From Blattamonas nauphoetae (taxonomy: Eukaryota; Preaxostyla; Oxymonadida), in NCBI GenBank assembly GCA_033064195.1, contig JARBJD010000052.1, positions 62,001-126,000 of the forward strand: a stretch of 64,000 nucleotides of DNA. Reading direction: 5' to 3'. The notes under the pieces were generated by a model. The model was not told where the DNA came from. It made no database searches and saw nothing but the letters and a program-made list of their open reading frames with translations. A program made the position numbers and the translations under genes. Shown here in pieces: positions 54,597 to 64,000 of this stretch (positions are counted from its first letter, which is position 1; each line of letters opens with the position of its first letter).

Positions 54597-57500
54597 TTAA
54601 TCTTGGATGTTTGCCCCAAAGAATAGCATCATTCTGCGGACACAAGCAACAGGACATTTGAGAGTGTCTTCATCCTTCTTCCTGACCAACATGAATTCCA
54701 CAGCATCCTGCAAGCCCTCCTCCAGAAAGTTCGGAATGGTTCTTCGATGTTTCTTCGTATCAGCTCTGTCATTGCCAGACGAACGTGGTGGACGGACGAA
54801 GATTTCGAGGCAAGACTCGCATGCGAAGACAGTTTGGTCATCAAACAATCCGCTGACGAGACGAGAGAAGAAGCTGATTCTGCTGAGACACAGAGTGATC
54901 ATGCGCTGCTCACACAATCTGTTGATTTCACTGAATACTCTTTCTCGACAGCCTCTGAAAACATGGTCCGATGAATCTCGTTGGAAGTAGTGTTGGTTGA
55001 GGAAGTCGATGGACGGAGCGATCAATCGTTTGAGCTGAGACTGGTTCAGTCGAGTCGCACAGGACGAGAGTTGAGGCATGATGTGAATAACAAACGACGA
55101 GAGTGAGAAGTTGAGATCGGAAAAGTGATCGGGGGACGAGAGGTGGTGGTCTTCGATGGATCGCTTCACAATTCCAACTGTTTCCAAATCAACTTCGTCC
55201 CATTCGTCGAATGTTGGTTGATGTTCTTTTCGTTTTCTGTGCAGAAGAGAGGAGATTGGTGAAAGAGACAGAAAGTCGATGGGGAGGGAGAGGAGACACT
55301 CCAGAGTGTGCAAGTACTGCTCTGTTGATCTGCCTGCTTTTCTGAACAAATCGGGCAGATAGATGGGATAAAGATGCTTGCGGTAAAATGCGCGGATCCG
55401 AAGGATGGTGTCGTCATCCAAACACGAGTCACTCTCGAGCAGAGCAACAATTCTGTCGACGATGTCGGTGATCTCTTCGTCGGTGAGTGGACAGACAAGC
55501 TCAGATGTGAGGATGAAGGGTGGAGATGATGACGAGAGTGCCGATGCATCCATCGCTTTCCTAACGTCTTCTCGAAAGTGCTTGTCTTGGCTGTGTTGGG
55601 AGTCAGGTCGTAATAAACCTTCGAGAAAGGAGAAGATGGGATTGAAATGGATGCCAGAAACCAAAGCGAACGGATTAAGCGAGAGATGGACGATGTAACT
55701 CCTCGTGTGTTTGTAGAGTGTGCGGTAGATCTTGTCCAGTTCACTTTGAGATTGCTCATCCTTTTGCTTTTCTGCAAACCGGAGAAGTCTGAAGAGACGA
55801 TCATGTATTACGTCAATGAGCTGTTTGTGGAGTGGCTTGAACTCGCTCGTGAATGGCAGCTTCGAAGGAGTGACAGCGTCGATAAAAATGGGGAACCAAT
55901 CACTCCAAACGTGTTCCAAAAATCCTTCGTCGAGTTTGTTCGTGAAATCTCGGAATGCGCTGAGTATGGCAGTGGCGTGGTGCAGTTGAGAGGGTGTGAA
56001 GATGTCCCAGAGCGTCTTTGTGGGCATTTTCGACGATGACAAGAGGTTCCCGTCCCGCGTGATCGAGAAAGTTCCATCGTCCCAGAGGAATGGCTTGACA
56101 TGATCAGGCCGACGAGAAACGAAGTGAAGGAACTTCTGCAGTCCCAAATCGGAGAACTGCCACCCCTCGCTCAGTCGAACAACATATTTCTCAAACAGAA
56201 CTGCCCAGTCGTGTTCTGCCTGGTATCTGTTGTCACCGAAGAGAGGGTTGATGGTTTCTTGTTTCGTGGGACGATTCATCAACAATGCATATTCTTCTGT
56301 AAGGGTGTTTCTCATCTCATCAAAAAAAGGCTGGATTCCTGGAAAGGAGGAGGGTGAACAACAATATAGGATATTCGACCTGAAGAGACGCATGTTCCAC
56401 AAGAGCGAGTTGCCATCGTGATAATCAGTGGGGCAAACGGGAGGGTCGAGGAGATGCCGCAAATATTTGTCGAATGGTTGGAAAATCGGATATTCAATTT
56501 CCGATGCGAGGGGTTCGTCTCGAGGGGAGGATGGGTTGATTCCAAGATCACTGGGGATGAGCTTTCGATTGAAACCGTCGTAATAACGGTCCAGAATTGA
56601 TGTCATATGGCGATGGAAGTCGATTGTTGACACATTCAACGGGATTTCATGCGGCCGCAGACTGTTGAAGAGCTGTGGGACAAAACCGGGGGCAACCTTT
56701 GCGAGAAGGTATCCACATGATGAAGTCCTCAGACCAATGTCGATGAAGGCGAGAGCAACAGTTTGCAGTGTGTTGGAGGGATGACAAACAAGTTTGATGA
56801 GAGCTGACGTTATAGTACCCGGACAAACCCGTTAGAGCGGATAAACCCGTTAACCCTTCCAAAGGGACGAAACAGTCTCCCCTCTTCATCTTAATTCTCC
56901 TTCCACTTCACATTCATGCATTTCCTCATTTTTTTTAAAACTAGAGTTCTTCATGAAAGAATGATTGTGAAATGCAAAGCGAAAAGTGAACGTTGTTTTT
57001 TGAACGAAGTTGAACAAATCTATTTCCGAGAACTAGAGGGATCATGTGTTGCGAGTCGAGCTTTTCATGGTCAGAATAACTTGCGCTGTGTCGTCGTTGA
57101 CATTTCATCCATTTGAATAGACCCATTGTCTTTGATCCAATCTCTGAAAGAGTCACAATTCCTTCCAGAATTCTCACTAGGGTTTTCTTACAGGTACAAC
57201 TGATGAGTCGTGTGAAAGAGATGATATATGTGAAATGGGGGATGTTTTAACGGGTTTATCGGAGTTAACGGGTTTATCCGACCACTATTAGTTTTGTGTG
57301 AGGTGGTTCAGTCTTGGGGAATATGGTCACGAGAAGTTCGTTGAAGCATGGATTGCAACGTTTCATGTGGATTGTTGCATATTCCAGAAAACGAGAAGCG
57401 TGATTAACTTCAATTGGTGTCAAGTCCAGATCCGAGTTGACTTGTTCGAACAGAGAGAGACACCCTTGCTTTAGATCATCGGTCGTCATCGAATCCTGTA

Positions 57501-57849
57501 GCGCTAATCCCCAATCTGATATTGTGGAGGAGGAAAGAGTGATCGCATGATCATCCAGAAGTCTTTGTATCGACATTGTTCCGATGTTGATTCGCTTTCT
57601 TCTCATTTCATATAAAATGATCTGTTTGGAAATTTGGATATATTGCTGATCATCTGAATTTATTGTGAGTACACCGGTCATGGAATGGATTTGATGTGAA
57701 TCAAGTGAGGATTCGTTGGTGATTTCGTTGGAGTTCGGAATCGGTGAATTATCGATGTGAGTTTCCGAAATCGAAGATTGAAGACATTGTGTTTGAGGGG
57801 GATGTTGGGTGGTGCGGCTATTTTCCCCCAATTCATGCTTGGGTGACAT
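54597..57849 (-). pseudogene. Family B large helical protein, copy 1, split by a 475-bp inverted-repeat element
   Basis: Upstream part: ATG at 57849 (MSPKHELGENSRTTQHPPQ), open to about 57291 (EPPHTKL). Downstream part: from 56809 (TSALIKLVCHPSNTLQTVAL) to TAA at 54597-54599. Between them lies an insertion of 475 bp plus a duplicated TTA. Taking these out leaves HTKLTSALIKLV, matching HTNLTSALLKLV of copy 2, and the two parts are in the same frame (478 bp inserted, 1 mod 3). The gene would be about 924 codons. It has helical repeats and conserved blocks DASALSSSSPPFILTSELVC, LPDLFRKAGRSTEQYL, ECLLSLPIDF and RRTIPNFLEEGLQD. No known domain, signal or membrane span. The element carries stops, so only an N-terminal stub would be made. 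Confidence 0.8.
56813..57287. mobile_element. 475-bp MITE in family B copy 1, TTA target duplication
   Basis: Left end TAGTACCCGGACAAACCCGT; right end inverted TAGTGGTCGGATAAACCCGT. TTA lies at 56810-56812 and 57288-57290. Each end holds two copies of the inner word AACCCGTTAA / AACGGGTTTATC. A 3-bp TTA duplication fits PIF/Harbinger-type insertion (TWA), although a TA-type reading cannot be fully excluded. No coding capacity. Confidence 0.8.
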
Positions 57850-57910
57850 GATGAATTGATCTGCCCTCAGACTTCAACTTTTCATCGTGACACCTGACAA
57901 TTCGAAGCAT

Positions 57911-58290
57911 TTATGTTTTCAATTCAGTTAAATGAGTGTACATTGCGAAAAAAACAGATTGAGGAGATTGAACTTGACGGGTCGATCTTGAAATGAGATG
58001 TGAATGAACGAGAAGCCAACGACCTTCTTTCCGTTTGGAACAGGAAGACGCGTTGTCGCCCAATCTTTTCTCGTCTCTCGCTTTGATGCCCACAACCCGC
58101 TTCGAATCGGCGATCGCGGCGTGTTGTGGGACATTCACAGAATCGTGAGCGTTTCTGAAGTGCGAGTTATGCGGGGAAGGGTAGGCAGGGCTTGACGAAC
58201 CGATCCATGCGGGTCGCCCCTCAACGTCATCACTTGCGGACTTCGATGGTTTTGAGGAGGATCGGTGTCTTGCGTCGTAGCGAGGGACAG
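57911..58290 (-). other. Open stretch of unknown origin between families A and B
   Basis: Minus-strand open frame in a different frame from the family A fragment: SVPRYDARHRSSSKPSKSAS and VVGIKARDEKRLGDNASSC. It may be part of an unrelated former gene brought in by rearrangement. No domain recognised. Confidence 0.25.
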
Positions 58291-58755
58291 AAAGGAAGCT
58301 GGTTGAGATTTTGAGGTGGGTGGGCGAGTGTGTGGCTGAGTGGTGGTGTGAGAGGTGGAGGGAGGGAGGAGAGAAGAAGGGTGGGCGAGTGTGTGGCATG
58401 TGGGACAGCGTGAGTTGTGGAATGAGGGAGGAGAGAGGGACGGTGGGCGAGTGTGAGGCTGAGTGGCTGTGTGAGAGGTGGAGGGAGGGAGTAGAGAGGA
58501 GGGAAGAGAAGGAGAGGGGGGAGTTTGTGGGGATGCAGCGAAGGCAGTCAAAGATTCATCAGATATCGATGCAAAACTGTCGAGAAAAGCATCAGCAGAT
58601 TTTTCATTCCGTGGATCCACACATTCAAGAAATTTCACGGCTTTAGCTTCCAGAGAGTTATCAAGTGCAGACTGGAACTTAACCGTCGCAACAAGAGACT
58701 GAAAAATAACAGCCTTTTCGTGTTCAGATTCAAGTTTGTTTCCATCCCAATTCAT
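58135..58755 (-). pseudogene. Family A N-terminal fragment fused to a proline/serine minisatellite
   Basis: ATG at 58755 starts MNWDGNKLESEHEKAVIFQS, then EAKAVKFLECVDPRNEKSAD and AFLDSFASISDESL, the N-terminal block of family A-type proteins (compare EDKAVSFLEHIKQESSKD at 45337-46299). After about 75 residues the family sequence stops, and a Pro/Ser/His/Thr-rich repeat (about 58316-58530) follows, then unrelated sequence to the stop at 58135. It lacks the ARM-like body. Truncated gene; the repeat-encoded tail is unlikely to be functional. Confidence 0.55.
58316..58530. repeat. Minisatellite, about 3 units of 60-67 bp
   Basis: Units begin GGTGGGCGAGTGTGTGGCTG, GGTGGGCGAGTGTGTGGCAT and GGTGGGCGAGTGTGAGGCTG and continue with a purine-rich GAGGTGGAGGGAGGGAG part. 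The plus strand is strongly purine-rich. Confidence 0.7.
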
Positions 58756-58882
58756 GAATGCTGAATTGTCTATCGACCATGAAAGACGAAGAACAGACAT
58801 ACCATCGTTGTGATGTTGGTCCAAGATGCTTGATTGAGAGATACGATCACTCACTATTCGAATCCTACCAATGAGCTTCTGA

Positions 58883-61468
58883 TTATGGGATTTCGCTCGA
58901 TTCGTCGGAATTGCTGAGATATTCAGCAATCACGCGCTGATCACACAATCGGCAGATATCAACGAAGAGATCGTCACGGTCCACTCTTTCTCGACTCCCA
59001 AAGTCACTTGGATGGATGAAGCAATGCCTGAGAACATCGACAGAAGGAGCAAACAGGCGCTCGGACTGAGACTGACTCAGTCGAGCAGCGCAGTGACGGC
59101 GAAGTTGTGGCAGGTTTCGGATGACCAAATCAAGAAGACATTTGTTATGTTCCATCGAGTTGGAGGCGACTGACAGTTGGCTCTGATCAATCAGTCGCTT
59201 GACAATTCCAAAACTTTCCAAATCAACACCGTCCCACTCGTCGAAGATGGGTTGAAGGGACAATGGCTGTGGTGGGAGTAGATGGTTGATTGGAGCTCGA
59301 TCAAAATAATCGATGGGGAGAGAGAGGAGGCACTCAAACGCGTGCAAGTATTGTTCTGTGGTCCTTCCTGCTTTTCTGAACAAGTCGGGAAGATAGATGC
59401 GACTGAGCTGGTGTTGGTGGAACGCGCAGATCCGAAGGATGGTATCGTCATCCAAAGGGGAGTCGCTGTCGAGCAGAGCAACAATTCTGTCCACAACATT
59501 CAACATATCGTCGTCGGCGAGATGACAGACAAGTTGAGATGTAAGGATGAAGGGCGGAGAGGACGACGAGAGAGCACATGCATCCATCGCTTTCCTCAGT
59601 TCTTCTCGATACGGCTTGTTCAAGCTTTTGTCGAAATCACGCTGATTCAATGTTCTGAGAAACTTGAGAATCACGTCACGCCAACCATTGTCCAAGGCAA
59701 AGGGATGTAGTGACAGATTGACGACATATTCCTTCGTGTGTGTGTAGAACGCGTGGTAAGCCGCCTCCAGTTCCTCACGATATTGATCTGTCCTAGTAAG
59801 CGCGCACAGTCCTTCATAATTTCGAATCTTTGTGAATTGACTTGATAATAGAAGGATGAGAGGTATGTGGAATCTGAAGAATTCACTCGTGAAGGGCAGT
59901 TTTAAAGGATCAACCACGTTGATGAAGTTGGGGTACCAATCACTCCAAATGTGCTTCTCAACAGTCACACTGTGATCTTGTTGAATGAAGTTCCGGAATG
60001 CAGCGAGAATAGTTGTGGCGTGGTGCGGTTGTGTTGGTGTGAAGAGTGTCCAAAGTGACTTTAAATCCAACGTCGACGAAGACACGATTGTATCTTTGAT
60101 TTTGAGCAGAAATTCGTTGTCAGAATCGAATACAAGCTTCAAATGAGAGGGACTTTGATTCATGAAGAACGCCACAGCTAACACTCCCAGATCGGAGAAT
60201 TGTGTCCCCTCGCTCACTCGACCAAGCAGATATTCAAATCCCTTCAACCAGGGCTCAGCGGGTTTGGGATGTAGATAGTCAGTGCGGAGACAGAGAGTGG
60301 CCACTGATGTCGACGAGAGACCCAACATCGAAGCAAGTTTTTTCACAATAGCTGTTCGAATTTCTCCGAAAAAACGTTTAACTTCCGGAAAGGATGTATG
60401 AGGGAGATCATCATGCACGATTTCACGGAATTGCTTCGTGTCTGACAGAAGGATGATCCCGGAGTGAGTATCAGTGGGAGAAACTGGAGCAGTGACGAGG
60501 GACCGCAAATATACGAAGGATGGGTTGAAAATTGCTTCGAGTTTTTCAGATTTGAGGGTTTTGGCGAGTGGAGGGGACGCCTTGATTTCGAGGCAGTGGC
60601 GGACAGTCTCTGGGGAGGAGAAGCTGAAAAATTTGTCCAATATTGAGATAAGATGGCGGTGTAATTTGATCGTTGTTCCGTTCAAGGGAATTTCGTGCGG
60701 TTTTAGCCTTTCGAGAAGGTGAAGCAACAACCATGTCACAGCCGCCGCAAAATGAATGTGGCGTTGAAATGAATTGGGAACGGAAACGTCGAGGAAGGAG
60801 AGTGTAGCCATTTGGAGCGTGTCTGACGGATGACAAACGAGTTTGAGGAGAGCAGACGTCAAGTTTGTGTGCCCAGTCACATCCTCAGACAATATGGTTT
60901 CGAGTTGCTTGGAGTCGGAGGATAGGCGATATTTGTTGTGAAGGGTCGCATATTCCAGGAAACGGACAGCATGATCCATTTCGGTTTGTGACAGGGGCAC
61001 ATCAGAATCAATCTGACTGAAGAGAGAGATACACCCCTGCCGGAGATCTTCGGTCGTGATCGAATTTTGCAGTAATAATCTCCAATCTGTAGTGGTTGTG
61101 TAGGGAGGAGCTAACCCATCATCATCTTGGGGTGTTTGTTTTAAGAAGGTTTCGATGTTGCTTCGCTTTCTTTTCATTTCATACTGCAGAATCCGTTTTG
61201 AAATTTGGATATATTGATGATCATGGGGGGTTATTGTGAGTGCATCTGTTGCGGAAGGGATTGAATGTGAATCAAGTGGTGATTCGTTGCTTTTTTCGAA
61301 GTTGATAGGGATCGGTGAATTAGCAACATGAATGTCCGAAATCGAAGAGTGAAGACATTGCAGATGAGGATGTGGTGCGGTGCGGCACTTCTTCCCCAAT
61401 TGAGGATTGGGAGGCATGTCTGATTGATCGGCCCTCAGAATCCGCTCATCCATGATGAATTGTCTCAT
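58883..61468 (-). CDS. Family B large helical protein, copy 2 (861 aa), C-terminally shortened
   Basis: ATG at 61468 (MRQFIMDERILRADQSDMPP); TAA at 58883-58885. Uninterrupted, and provides the empty-site reference for copies 1 and 3 (GHTNLTSALLKLVCHPSDTL). Blocks as in the family: DACALSSSSPPFILTSQLVC, IYLPDLFRKAGRTTEQYLHA, FECLLSLPIDYFDRAPINHL and LCDQRVIAEYLS. After AEYLS it diverges from copies 1 and 3 and ends within 10 residues (NSDESSEIP), missing about 100 C-terminal residues. Directly downstream begins the family A fragment, so a recombination or deletion joined the two. Soluble, helical; function unknown. Possibly still translated. Confidence 0.7.
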   Translation of the reverse strand: MRQFIMDERILRADQSDMPPNPQLGKKCRTAPHPHLQCLHSSISDIHVANSPIPINFEKSNESPLDSHSIPSATDALTITPHDHQYIQISKRILQYEMKRKRSNIETFLKQTPQDDDGLAPPYTTTTDWRLLLQNSITTEDLRQGCISLFSQIDSDVPLSQTEMDHAVRFLEYATLHNKYRLSSDSKQLETILSEDVTGHTNLTSALLKLVCHPSDTLQMATLSFLDVSVPNSFQRHIHFAAAVTWLLLHLLERLKPHEIPLNGTTIKLHRHLISILDKFFSFSSPETVRHCLEIKASPPLAKTLKSEKLEAIFNPSFVYLRSLVTAPVSPTDTHSGIILLSDTKQFREIVHDDLPHTSFPEVKRFFGEIRTAIVKKLASMLGLSSTSVATLCLRTDYLHPKPAEPWLKGFEYLLGRVSEGTQFSDLGVLAVAFFMNQSPSHLKLVFDSDNEFLLKIKDTIVSSSTLDLKSLWTLFTPTQPHHATTILAAFRNFIQQDHSVTVEKHIWSDWYPNFINVVDPLKLPFTSEFFRFHIPLILLLSSQFTKIRNYEGLCALTRTDQYREELEAAYHAFYTHTKEYVVNLSLHPFALDNGWRDVILKFLRTLNQRDFDKSLNKPYREELRKAMDACALSSSSPPFILTSQLVCHLADDDMLNVVDRIVALLDSDSPLDDDTILRICAFHQHQLSRIYLPDLFRKAGRTTEQYLHAFECLLSLPIDYFDRAPINHLLPPQPLSLQPIFDEWDGVDLESFGIVKRLIDQSQLSVASNSMEHNKCLLDLVIRNLPQLRRHCAARLSQSQSERLFAPSVDVLRHCFIHPSDFGSRERVDRDDLFVDICRLCDQRVIAEYLSNSDESSEIP

Positions 61469-61623
61469 TTTGCATTTTTGTCTTCTTGCATCATCTTGAG
61501 TTTATGGTGTTCATGAATGAGTTGATAAGTATCAATGAAATGAAATGGATATTGTTCAATGAACGCAGAATGAGAAAGATTCATCCATTTTTGTCGATTC
61601 GTCATGAATCTCGGCGGACAACA

Positions 61624-63839
61624 TCAGCGAGTCATCCATATACTTTCCCACCACGTCATGTTTGCTCCCAAGCACATCATCATCTGACTTGACCCGAATT
61701 GAGAACGGCGAGTGAAGACAGTTTTCTTCAGGTACACGAACTCCATCGTGTCCTGCCAGCCCTCCTCCAGCAAGTTTGGGATGGTTCTTCGAATTGTGTT
61801 TTGGTCGTCGACATCAATCTTGGGATAGATATGACGATCGACAATCATTCTGAAGATAAAAGCACATGCATCGAAATTGAGGTCGAACAGAGCAGTCACA
61901 AAGCGAGAGAAGAACCCAGTTCTGTTGAGACACCGAGCAATCACACGCTGATCACACAACTTGCTGATATCGATGAAGAGAGTCCTTTGTTTCTTGCTTT
62001 CTTGGTTATCAACGTCGCGTGTGTGGATGAAGAATTGGCAGAGAAAGTCGACGGAAGGAGCAAGCAGGCGGTCGAGTTGTGACTGACACAGTCGTGCTGC
62101 GCAGTGGCGAATCTGTGGAAGTCGTTGGACGATAAATTCGACAACGAGTTTGATGAATTTGGTCGAGTCTTTGGCGACGGAGAGTTGGTTCTGGCTGATC
62201 ATTCGCTGCACAATTCCAACTGTCCTCAAATCGACTTCGTCCCACTCGTCCAATGTTGGTTGTTTATTCCATCGAGTTGAGAGGAGATAGTTAATCGGTG
62301 CTCGATCAAAATGATCGATGGGGAGAGAGAGGAGGCATTCAAATGCGTGCAAGAATTGTTCCGTTGATCGGCCTGCTTTTCTGAACAAGTCTGGGAGATG
62401 GATGCGACTGAGTTGGTATTGGTTGAACGCGCAGATCCGAAGGATGGTGTCGTCATCCAAAAGAGAGTCCCTGTCGAGCAGAGCAACAATTCTGTCGACG
62501 ATGTCGATGATCTCGTCGTCGGTGAGACAACAAACAAGTTCAGATGTGAGGATGAAGGGTGGAGAGGAAGAAGAGAGAGCGGTAGCATCCATGACTTTCC
62601 TCACTTCTTCGCGATATGTCTTGCTCAAGCTGTTGTCGAAATCCTGCAAATATGAATTGCTGAGAAAGTTGAGAATTTCGTCATAGTGAATGTTATCCAA
62701 TGCAAATGGATGGAGTGACAGATGGACGACATATTCCTTCGTGTGTGTGTAGAACGCGTGGTAAGTCTCGTCCAGTTCCCTTCGTAATTGATCTGTCAAT
62801 TCAAGCTTCCTCGGGTCTTCATACTGTCGAATCTTGGAGACATGATCACCCAACATTTCAATGAGGTGTGTATGGAATTGGATGAAATCAGCAGTGAAGG
62901 GCAGTTTTGACGGATCAACAGCGTTGATGAAGCTGGGGAACCAGCCACTCCAAATACAAGTCATTGAAGCCAAACTGTCCTGACGAGCCATGAACTGACT
63001 GATTGCTTGGAGAACCCTTGCGGCGTTGTGTGGATGAGACGGTGTGAAGAGTGTCCAGAGTGTCTTGACATCCATTTTCGACGAGGACACGATTTTATCG
63101 TACATTTTGAGTCCAAATTCGTCGTCTGAATAGAAGAACAGCTTCACTGGATGAGGACGACGGCTCAGGAAAAGCGCGACGGCCACCGTTCCCAAATCGG
63201 AAAATTGTGTCTTCTCGCTCACTCGACCAAGCAGATATTCAAATCCCTGCAACCATGGTCGAGTGGGATATAAACTCTCCCAGTCTGGGTCGAGACAGTG
63301 GTCGGCATCGTGTGGCGTGTCGAGCCCCAACAGTTTTGCCAATTCGACCACAAAATCATTTCGGACTTCTCCGAAAAAACGGTCGATTGTTGCAAATGAC
63401 GAAGAAGTGCGACTGTTGATCATGGTTCGATCGACGTGACGCATGCTCGACAAAAGGATGAAGCCAGAGCAAAGATCAGAAGGAGAAATGGGATGAGCGA
63501 GGAGATAACGCAGATATTGTGCGAATGGCTGGGATTTGGGACCATTGTCTTCGGATGTGAGTCCTTTGGCAAGAGAAGAGGGCGGGAGTTTCAGGAGATA
63601 ACGGAAGTGGCCCTCATTGTTGGATATGTAGAAAAACTTATCCGTAATCGATGTCACATGGCGATGAAAGTTCATAGTGTGTTCATTTAATGGGATATCA
63701 TGTGGCTTTAGAGTCTGGACGAGTTGAGGCAACAACTCCGACATAGTCACCGCAAACTGAATGTTAATTGGATTTTGTGATAGTGATGCGTTCAAGAAGG
63801 AGAGAAAAACAGTTTGCAGTGAGAACGACGGATGTCTAA
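61624..63839 (-). pseudogene. Family B large helical protein, copy 3, 5' part separated by insertion
   Basis: An open frame runs from the insertion junction at 63836-63839 to TGA at 61624-61626. The first in-frame ATG is 63795, but homology begins upstream with RHPSFSLQTVFLSFL, equal to CHPSDTLQMATLSFL of copy 2. The N-terminal about 220 residues lie beyond the insertion and the window. Blocks present: DATALSSSSPPFILTSELVC, HLPDLFRKAGRSTEQFLHAF and RRTIPNLLEEGWQDTMEFVY. It keeps the full C-terminus that copy 2 lacks. The coding frame is otherwise clean, implying a recent break. Confidence 0.65.
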
Positions 63840-64000
63840 TAGTGGTGTCACCAAACCGTCCGGCGTCACCAATCCGGCCTTTTTTCTGTGAGGGACTATT
63901 TTGGTCAAACTAAGAACAAAATAAAATTTTAGCATTATACTCCCACCCGATCCCGAGAAAACCTCAAAATACGTTTTACGTTACGAATGCACACATTTTT
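63840..64000. mobile_element. Start of an insertion element in family B copy 3, runs off window
   Basis: TAA at 63837-63839 followed by TAGTGGTGTCACCAAACCGT, similar in its first seven bases to the right terminus of the MITE at 56813-57287 (TAGTGGTCGG) and with the same TTA/TAA target. From about 63900, R1-type words appear (GGTCAAACTAAGAACAAAAT, GAGAAAACCTCAAAATACG), so an R1 relative is part of or nested in it. Right end not in the window. Confidence 0.6.

Overview
The window looks like a transposon-rich, gene-poor stretch of a protist nuclear genome. The most likely source is a preaxostylan flagellate (oxymonad relative) close to Blattamonas nauphoetae. Three things point there: two expanded lineage-specific families of helical, ARM-like proteins whose wording I recognise from that organism; a very large beta-helix / Ig-like / transmembrane / pseudokinase surface protein; and a decayed flagellar CFAP47-like gene. 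The genetic code looks standard, because TAA, TAG and TGA all serve as terminal stops at conserved gene ends. There is no bacterial-type operon, rRNA or CRISPR. The species assignment rests on remembered family resemblance, not on a search.
Layout. 1-3.1 kb: minus-strand CFAP47-like flagellar gene, broken or intron-split, running off the left edge. 4.38-6.99 kb: a hAT-type element with 8-bp target duplications, carrying a kelch-repeat gene copy. 7.2-9.95 kb: short inverted-repeat elements (family here called R1) and a 994-bp foldback element. 10.0-18.8 kb: a hAT-type transposase gene split by a 7.8-kb TA-inserted element made almost wholly of 20-bp units and 11-12 longer macrounits. 18.8-30.7 kb: R1 copies, decayed transposases, an unidentified multi-exon membrane gene with a 1.75-kb GT-rich minisatellite, and long empty stretches.
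30.7-35.5 kb: three tandem copies of an ARM-like gene (family A); only the middle one looks intact. 35.6-38.66 kb: decayed beta-helix gene material, cut off by a 2.7-kb Tc1/mariner-type element (38.66-41.34 kb) with about 577-bp inverted ends. 43.3-47.2 kb: a coiled-coil/SPRY-like gene, an 845-bp foldback element, a family A relative and a truncated relative of the big receptor. 48.0-54.0 kb: the intact 2007-residue pseudokinase receptor. 54.6-63.8 kb: three tandem minus-strand copies of family B. The first is split by a 475-bp inverted-repeat element, the second is 3'-truncated and abuts a family A fragment, and the third is cut by another insertion at nearly the same site as the first.
How it fits together: this is not a pathway but an arena of gene-family expansion (families A and B, beta-helix receptors) under heavy attack by DNA transposons. 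Several insertions can be read to the base, because the target duplication and the reading frame across the empty site both survive.
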